Shown: positions 59,621 to 64,000 of the stretch, piece after piece | How the letters are laid out: each line of letters begins with the position of its first letter | How positions within the stretch are numbered: position 1 is the stretch's first letter | Assembly: GCA_964480525.1 (NCBI GenBank) | Contig: CAYZOV010000004.1 | Coordinates: forward strand, 1-64,000 | DNA: 64,000 nucleotides | Source of the DNA: JAAZZIT01 sp964480525 | GTDB lineage: Bacteria; Bacillota; Clostridia; Oscillospirales; Ruminococcaceae | Direction of reading: 5' to 3' | Notes under the pieces: model-generated | What the model saw: only the letters and a program-made list of their open reading frames with translations | Told to the model about the DNA's origin: nothing | The model's database searches: none | Made by a program: the position numbers and the translations under genes

Positions 59621-60508
59621 GTGGGATATGTTGCGGAAGTTGTTTCGGCACTTGTGAGCGTTATTAAGTCAATATCTTTGCCGGATATTGTGGATATGGT
59701 GATTCTTGCTTATTTGATTTATCACGGAATCAAGCTTGTTCGTGAAACCAGAGCGACACAGCTTATAAAAGGTATTGTAATAATTTGCGTTGCGTATATG
59801 ATTTCAAGTTTTCTCGACCTGAAAGTTTTGACGTTTTTACTTAAAAATGTTTTCCAATGGGGAATTATTGCAATAATCATTCTTTTCCAGCCTGAACTCA
59901 GACGAATTCTTGACAAAATGGGCAGAAGCAAGGTTGCTGATATTTCGCTTTTTACAAACAACGATTCCGACGACGACAACGCCAGATGGAACAAGGCTAT
60001 TGACGCAATTGTGGAAGCAAGCGGAGAACTTTCCGCAACCGCAACAGGCGCGCTTATTGTGTGCGAAAGACAAACCCGACTTGGCGAACAGATTGACACG
60101 GGTACTATACTGAATTGTACGCCCAGTGCGGCTGTGTTCGGAAATATATTTTTCCCGAACACTCCGCTTCATGACGGAGCGGTTATTATTCGTGACGGAA
60201 AAATTCTGGCTGCGGGTTGCTTTTTGCCGAAGCCTCAAAAGGAAGAACTTATAAATAAACAACTGGGTTCACGTCACAGGGCCGCAATCGGTATGAGTGA
60301 AAATTCAGACGCAATTGTAATTGTTGTCAGCGAAGAAACGGGTACTATTTCCGTTGCGGAGGACGGGGAACTGACAAGAGGGTTTAACAAAGAAAGTCTT
60401 AGACGTCTTTTGAAAAACCGACTTATCCAGAGCGACGAAAACACAACGTCAAGCCCTAAAAATAAAATTAAAGAAAGGATGAAACAAAAGTGGAAGAAAG
60501 AAAAATAA
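59621..60508 (+). CDS. cdaA: Diadenylate cyclase CdaA
   Basis: 295-residue membrane enzyme making c-di-AMP, which controls potassium and turgor in Firmicutes. Three N-terminal helices (residues ~10-85) precede the DAC domain with the catalytic motifs LHDGAVIIRDGKI (DGA) and LGSRHRAAIGMSE (RHR). GTG start. It overlaps the CdaR-type regulator gene by 19 bases, the standard cdaA-cdaR arrangement; glmM lies elsewhere in this window (16018). Confidence 0.96.
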   Translation: MGYVAEVVSALVSVIKSISLPDIVDMVILAYLIYHGIKLVRETRATQLIKGIVIICVAYMISSFLDLKVLTFLLKNVFQWGIIAIIILFQPELRRILDKMGRSKVADISLFTNNDSDDDNARWNKAIDAIVEASGELSATATGALIVCERQTRLGEQIDTGTILNCTPSAAVFGNIFFPNTPLHDGAVIIRDGKILAAGCFLPKPQKEELINKQLGSRHRAAIGMSENSDAIVIVVSEETGTISVAEDGELTRGFNKESLRRLLKNRLIQSDENTTSSPKNKIKERMKQKWKKEK

Positions 60509-61791
60509 AAAAATCCACCAAGCATAAAAACGAAATGGCTTTGAGAATCGGTTCGATTGTTTTGGCTGTCGTAATATGGATAATTCTTTCTATCACTATG
60601 TTCCCGACTATATCCGCAAGCGTTTACGAAGTGCCTGTAAAAATCGATTTAAGCGGAACTTTTGCCGAAGAAAACGGTCTTTCAGTGGTTAAATTTGACG
60701 AAGATATGACGGTGGACGTCAAACTTAGCGGTATGCGTTATGAAATAGGTAGCTATTCCGCAAAAGATTTGGTGGCGTCTGTTGACGTCAAAGAGGTGTA
60801 TTCCGACGGAACGTATAATCTTGCTATCAACGTTAAATCCGCACACGGAGATGATTTGAACATTGTAAAGGTTACGCCGTCAACTTGTTCGGTTAAGTTT
60901 GATTATAAGAAAACTTTGGAATTTCCGTTGGAGGTTGAGTATTCGGGCATAAGCGCCGACGAGGGTTATACGCTGAAAACTCCGTCTGTTGACGCAGAAA
61001 GCGTAACTATTACGGGGCCGGAAAACGAAATTGAGAAAATTTCAAAGGTTGCGGTAAAGGTTAAAAGCGGAAAACTTAAACTGACGGAAAATTATTCAAC
61101 GGAAAACACAGAACTTGTCTTGTATTCCGAAAACGGTACGGTTTTGAACAAGGATAATCTGGAATTTTCACAGGAGAAATTTAAGGTGACGTTCCAAGTT
61201 TATAACTCCAAAAAAGTTGACCTGACCTTGAACATAAAGTCGCCTAACGAGAATTTCGACGTTTCTTCGATTAAATATACTATCGAACCTGAAAGTATTA
61301 CGGTTTATTCGGGCAAAGATATTTCGGAGATTGACAGCATTAACGTGGGGTCGGTTAATCTTAACGAAATTGATTTTGAAAAAGAATTTGAATTTGACCT
61401 GACCCTTGACAGCGATATGATTAACGCCAGCGGAATTGACAAAGTTAAGGTGACGTTTGACAAAACCGGTTTTACAAGCCGAAAATTTTCCATTGAACAG
61501 GACAAAATCACCATTTTGAACAAGCCTGCGGGGAAAAACGTTTCGGTGCAAAATTCAAAAATATCCGACGTTACGATTTTCGGTCCGAAAGACGTTATGG
61601 CAAAGTTAAAGGCGGAGGATATTGTGGCTGAATACGATATGCAGTCGAACAATTTTGAAAACGGCAACGTGGAAGTTAATGTTAATATTTACGCAAAAGG
61701 TTACAACAACGTTTGGTATGTGGGCGAATCCAAAAATATCGTGCTGAACGTGGCTGATTCGCCTTTGATGAGTTTATTGAATACATATTAA
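60490..61791 (+). CDS. cdaR: YbbR-domain regulator of CdaA
   Basis: 433 residues: one N-terminal transmembrane helix (IGSIVLAVVIWIILSITM) and an extracytoplasmic region of about four YbbR repeats, each around 80 residues, with the recurrent pattern V-x-I-x-GP (for example VTITGPENEIEKISKV and VTIFGPKDVMAKLKAED). In Firmicutes this protein binds and modulates CdaA. GTG start behind GAAAGGAT; overlaps cdaA. Confidence 0.9.
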   Translation: MEERKIKKSTKHKNEMALRIGSIVLAVVIWIILSITMFPTISASVYEVPVKIDLSGTFAEENGLSVVKFDEDMTVDVKLSGMRYEIGSYSAKDLVASVDVKEVYSDGTYNLAINVKSAHGDDLNIVKVTPSTCSVKFDYKKTLEFPLEVEYSGISADEGYTLKTPSVDAESVTITGPENEIEKISKVAVKVKSGKLKLTENYSTENTELVLYSENGTVLNKDNLEFSQEKFKVTFQVYNSKKVDLTLNIKSPNENFDVSSIKYTIEPESITVYSGKDISEIDSINVGSVNLNEIDFEKEFEFDLTLDSDMINASGIDKVKVTFDKTGFTSRKFSIEQDKITILNKPAGKNVSVQNSKISDVTIFGPKDVMAKLKAEDIVAEYDMQSNNFENGNVEVNVNIYAKGYNNVWYVGESKNIVLNVADSPLMSLLNTY

Positions 61792-61797
61792 AAGATA

Positions 61798-61829
61798 GCC
61801 CTCTGAACTTTCGGAGGGCATTGATTTTG
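61798..61829 (+). terminator. Weak terminator after cdaR
   Basis: GCCCTC-10 nt-GAGGGC followed by ATTGATTTTG; the interrupted T-run suggests partial read-through. Confidence 0.6.
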
Positions 61830-61842
61830 AAAGGATAATTTT

Positions 61843-63426
61843 ATGCCGATTTTGATTAGCGACATTAAAGTTTCGCTGAAAACAGACAAGGAAAATGTTC
61901 TGAAACTTGCACTAAAGCGTGTTCCCGTGGAAAAAAGTGCGGTTAAACGCTGTGAAATTTACAAAACTTCGTTGGACGCACGAAAAAGGGATAACATTCA
62001 CTTTGTGCATACGGTTTATGTTGAGCTTTTTGATGTTAATACCGAAAAAAGCGTTTGTCAGAAATTCGCAAGTTTGAAATATATTGAAAATAATGCGCTT
62101 AGTCCGATTTTCGGAAACGAAAAGCAACAAGGCAGAATTGTGGTGACAGGTTTCGGACCTGCGGGTATGTTTTGCGGACTGGTGCTTGCAGAGTACGGTT
62201 ACAAGCCGATTGTGATTGAGCGTGGGGATCGCGTGGAAAACCGAACCAAAATTGTCAAGGCTTTTTGGAATGGCGCTGACCTTGACGAAAGCACCAACGT
62301 ACAATTTGGTGAGGGCGGTGCGGGAACATTTTCCGACGGGAAGCTGACCACCAGAATTAAAGACCCTCTTTGTCGGTATGTTTTGGAACGTTTTGTTGAA
62401 TTTGGCGCTCCCGAAGAAATTTTATTTAAGGCAAAACCTCACGTCGGCACGGACATGCTTAGAAATGTTGTGAAAAATATCCGTGAGAGAATTGTTTCTC
62501 TGGGCGGTGAGGTGAAGTTTTTAACTAAGCTTGATGATGTGAAAATTTCAAACGGCAGGGTAGAGAGCATTGTGGCAAACGGTGAGGAAATTGACGTTTC
62601 GGCGGTTGTTTTGGCTGTGGGTCATTCTGCTAGGGACACTTTTGAAATGCTCCTTGACCGTGGCGTTTATATCGAACCTAAGCCGTTTTCGGTGGGCATG
62701 AGAATTGAACATTTGCAGGACGACGTGGATTTTAGCCTTTACGGAAACCACGCAGGCAACCCGTATTTGCCAAAGGGTGAGTACCAATTGTCGTACCGCA
62801 ACAAGCAGGGCAGAGGTTGCTATACATTTTGTATGTGTCCGGGGGGTTATGTTGTGCCGTCCTCAAGCGAAAAAGGCGGAATTGTCACAAACGGTATGAG
62901 CGAATTTGCCCGTGACGGCAAAAATGCAAACTCGGCTGTGGTGGTGTCGGTGACCCCTGATGACTTTGGCAAAAATCCGTTGGACGGTGTTAGTTTTGCA
63001 CGAAAAATTGAGCGTAACGCCTATGAAAAAACGGGAAGTTACAACGCTCCTGCCATTAAGGTGGGGGATTTTCTCAAAACGTCAAAAACGAAAAAAATCA
63101 TCAATCCGACCTACGCAAGAGGGGTTGAATTTTGCGATATGAAAGGAATTTTTCCGAACTTTGTAACAGATATGATGAAAGTAGGACTTCGTGATTTTTC
63201 GGGCAAAATGGCTTGCTTTAAGGACGGTAATGCCGTTTTGACAGCACCCGAAACACGAACGTCAAGCCCTGTGAAAATTTCACGAAACGAAAATGCTGTT
63301 TCAATTAACGTTAAAAATCTCTACCCTTGCGGTGAGGGAGCAGGGTACGCAGGTGGAATTATGTCGTCGGCTGTGGACGGAATTAAATCTGCACTTGAAA
63401 TTATGAAAATTTACGCAAGAGAATAA
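61843..63426 (+). CDS. FAD-dependent oxidoreductase (COG2509-type)
   Basis: 527-residue flavoprotein. A ~90-residue N-terminal RNA-binding-like alpha/beta domain (ISDIKVSLKTDKENVL, then ALKRVP) precedes a Rossmann fold (RIVVTGFGPAGMFCGLVLAE, then VIERG) and FAD contacts GEGGAGTFSDGKLTTR and AGYAGGIMSSAVDG near the C-terminus. This is the widely conserved family of uncharacterised FAD dehydrogenases; substrate unknown. GAAAGGA precedes the ATG. Confidence 0.9.
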   Translation: MPILISDIKVSLKTDKENVLKLALKRVPVEKSAVKRCEIYKTSLDARKRDNIHFVHTVYVELFDVNTEKSVCQKFASLKYIENNALSPIFGNEKQQGRIVVTGFGPAGMFCGLVLAEYGYKPIVIERGDRVENRTKIVKAFWNGADLDESTNVQFGEGGAGTFSDGKLTTRIKDPLCRYVLERFVEFGAPEEILFKAKPHVGTDMLRNVVKNIRERIVSLGGEVKFLTKLDDVKISNGRVESIVANGEEIDVSAVVLAVGHSARDTFEMLLDRGVYIEPKPFSVGMRIEHLQDDVDFSLYGNHAGNPYLPKGEYQLSYRNKQGRGCYTFCMCPGGYVVPSSSEKGGIVTNGMSEFARDGKNANSAVVVSVTPDDFGKNPLDGVSFARKIERNAYEKTGSYNAPAIKVGDFLKTSKTKKIINPTYARGVEFCDMKGIFPNFVTDMMKVGLRDFSGKMACFKDGNAVLTAPETRTSSPVKISRNENAVSINVKNLYPCGEGAGYAGGIMSSAVDGIKSALEIMKIYARE

Positions 63427-63432
63427 AATTTT

Positions 63433-63466
63433 AGGGCAACCCGAAATGTTCGGATTGCCCTTTTTG
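63433..63466. terminator. Terminator between the FAD oxidoreductase and mscL
   Basis: AGGGCAA-C-CCGAA-ATG-TTCGG-A-TTGCCCT then TTTTT; one C/A mismatch. Confidence 0.85.
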
Positions 63467-63910
63467 TTAGTTATCTGTGTTTTCGTTTGGTGTGATTGTG
63501 CTTTTTTTAAGTAAATCACGAATTTCCGTGAGCAAAACTATGTCCTCGGCAGGTGCAGGAGGAGCAGGTGGTGCTTCTTCCTTTTTCTTGTGCAACGAGT
63601 TGATGATTTTTACAAGAATGAATACGCAGAACGCTGTGAGTAAAAATGTGATAACAGCCTGAATGAACGAGCCGAACAACAACACCGGCTTGTTGCCCCA
63701 CGGGATTGTCACGGACAAATCTTTGAAGTTTATGCCTGCAAGAACCATTCCGATGAGTGGCATAAGAATGTCGTTTACAAGGGAATTTACGATTGCAGTA
63801 AACGCTCCGCCGACGATAACACCGACAGCCATGTCAATAACGTTTCCTCGTGAGATGAATTTTTTGAACTCAGCAAAAAATCCTGTGGTTTTTTCTTTTA
63901 AGTTTGCCAA
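63467..63910 (-). CDS. mscL: Large-conductance mechanosensitive channel MscL
   Basis: 147-residue membrane channel that opens on hypo-osmotic shock. The N-terminal helix and TM1 are typical (FKKFISRGNVIDMAVGVIVG), followed by the periplasmic loop and TM2 (FIQAVITFLLTAFCVFILVK) and a charged C-terminal bundle with a Pro-rich linker (APPAPPAPAED). Ends at the edge of the shared terminator. Its proximity to cdaA suits a turgor-related neighbourhood, but linkage is not shown. Confidence 0.97.
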   Translation of the reverse strand: MANLKEKTTGFFAEFKKFISRGNVIDMAVGVIVGGAFTAIVNSLVNDILMPLIGMVLAGINFKDLSVTIPWGNKPVLLFGSFIQAVITFLLTAFCVFILVKIINSLHKKKEEAPPAPPAPAEDIVLLTEIRDLLKKSTITPNENTDN

Positions 63911-63936
63911 AATAATCTATCCTTTCATTTTAAAAT

Positions 63937-64000
63937 TTAGACAAGTATAGTTTTAACCGCTTCGTCAAGTGCGTTGCCGTTGTAAAGTTCAATAGCGCCG
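63937..64000 (-). CDS. C-terminal end of a gene cut by the window edge
   Basis: Minus-strand frame ending in GAIELYNGNALDEAVKTILV and TAA. Only about 21 codons are visible, too little to identify the protein. It lies 26 bases upstream of mscL on the same strand. Confidence 0.55.
   Translation of the reverse strand, partial: GAIELYNGNALDEAVKTILV

Overview
The window looks like a chromosomal segment of a low-GC, strictly anaerobic Clostridia-type bacterium, probably close to the Ruminococcus/Oscillospiraceae group. This is judged from gene content and style only: glycine-radical pyruvate formate-lyase, reverse rubrerythrin, both ClpE and ClpC, the Firmicutes order ecfA-ecfA-ecfT-truA, cdaA-cdaR, an L27 with a cleavable N-terminus beside its Prp protease, frequent TTG/GTG starts behind strong GGAGG sites, and TTGACA-17-TATAAT promoters. 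Most of the window is housekeeping. No CRISPR array, prophage, complete insertion sequence or rRNA operon was seen.

Layout. 1-3.3 kb: the end of cysS, a membrane-anchored cyclophilin, then an accessory patch holding an IS30-type HTH/zinc-ribbon/DUF6273 chimera and a copy of the xylA leader fused to a gene remnant, ending at an initiator tRNA. 3.5-12.3 kb: tyrA, xylA, copper export (copA-copZ), a lone mazF, small unknown genes, a PAP2 phosphatase and gap. 12.6-27 kb: a long rightward series with a NusG-II/Gx-transporter pair, ruvCAB, glmM, an rRNA-type methyltransferase, a PfkB kinase, the general ECF energising module with truA, DUF5711 and CvpA-like membrane proteins, and clpE. 27-34 kb: an orphan sensor kinase, then pflB-pflA behind a ZTP riboswitch, ung and a rubrerythrin. 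34-43.5 kb, mostly leftward: clpC, two tiny unusual peptides, a 1112-residue secreted GLUG protein, typA and a duplicated-domain lipoprotein. 43.7-46.2 kb: rplU-prp-rpmA-obgE. 46.2-54.5 kb: a candidate structured RNA, nicotinate phosphoribosyltransferase, a two-protein transcobalamin-like module with a dedicated ECF transporter, and a MATE exporter. 54.5-64 kb: small genes, an EF-G-like GTPase, a cysteine desulfurase with a DUF3343 partner, cdaA-cdaR, a FAD oxidoreductase and mscL.

The most interesting points are these. (1) The operon at 47982-53154 encodes a membrane-anchored alpha/alpha-barrel protein, a separate DUF4430 (transcobalamin C-terminal-like) protein, and ECF T, fused A-A and S components; it reads as a split bacterial counterpart of intrinsic factor/transcobalamin feeding an ECF importer. 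(2) A promoter-driven RNA of about 215 nt (46220-46433), closed by a 9-bp stem and holding at least five more helices, matches no family I recognise. (3) The pflB and rubrerythrin promoters carry the same dyad (AGTRTAC-N7-GTATACT) at the same place between -35 and -10, implying a shared, possibly redox-linked regulator. (4) Two micro-ORFs, a 43-residue Cys/Gly/Asn-rich membrane peptide and a 37-residue acidic peptide coupled to the GLUG protein, have no obvious explanation.
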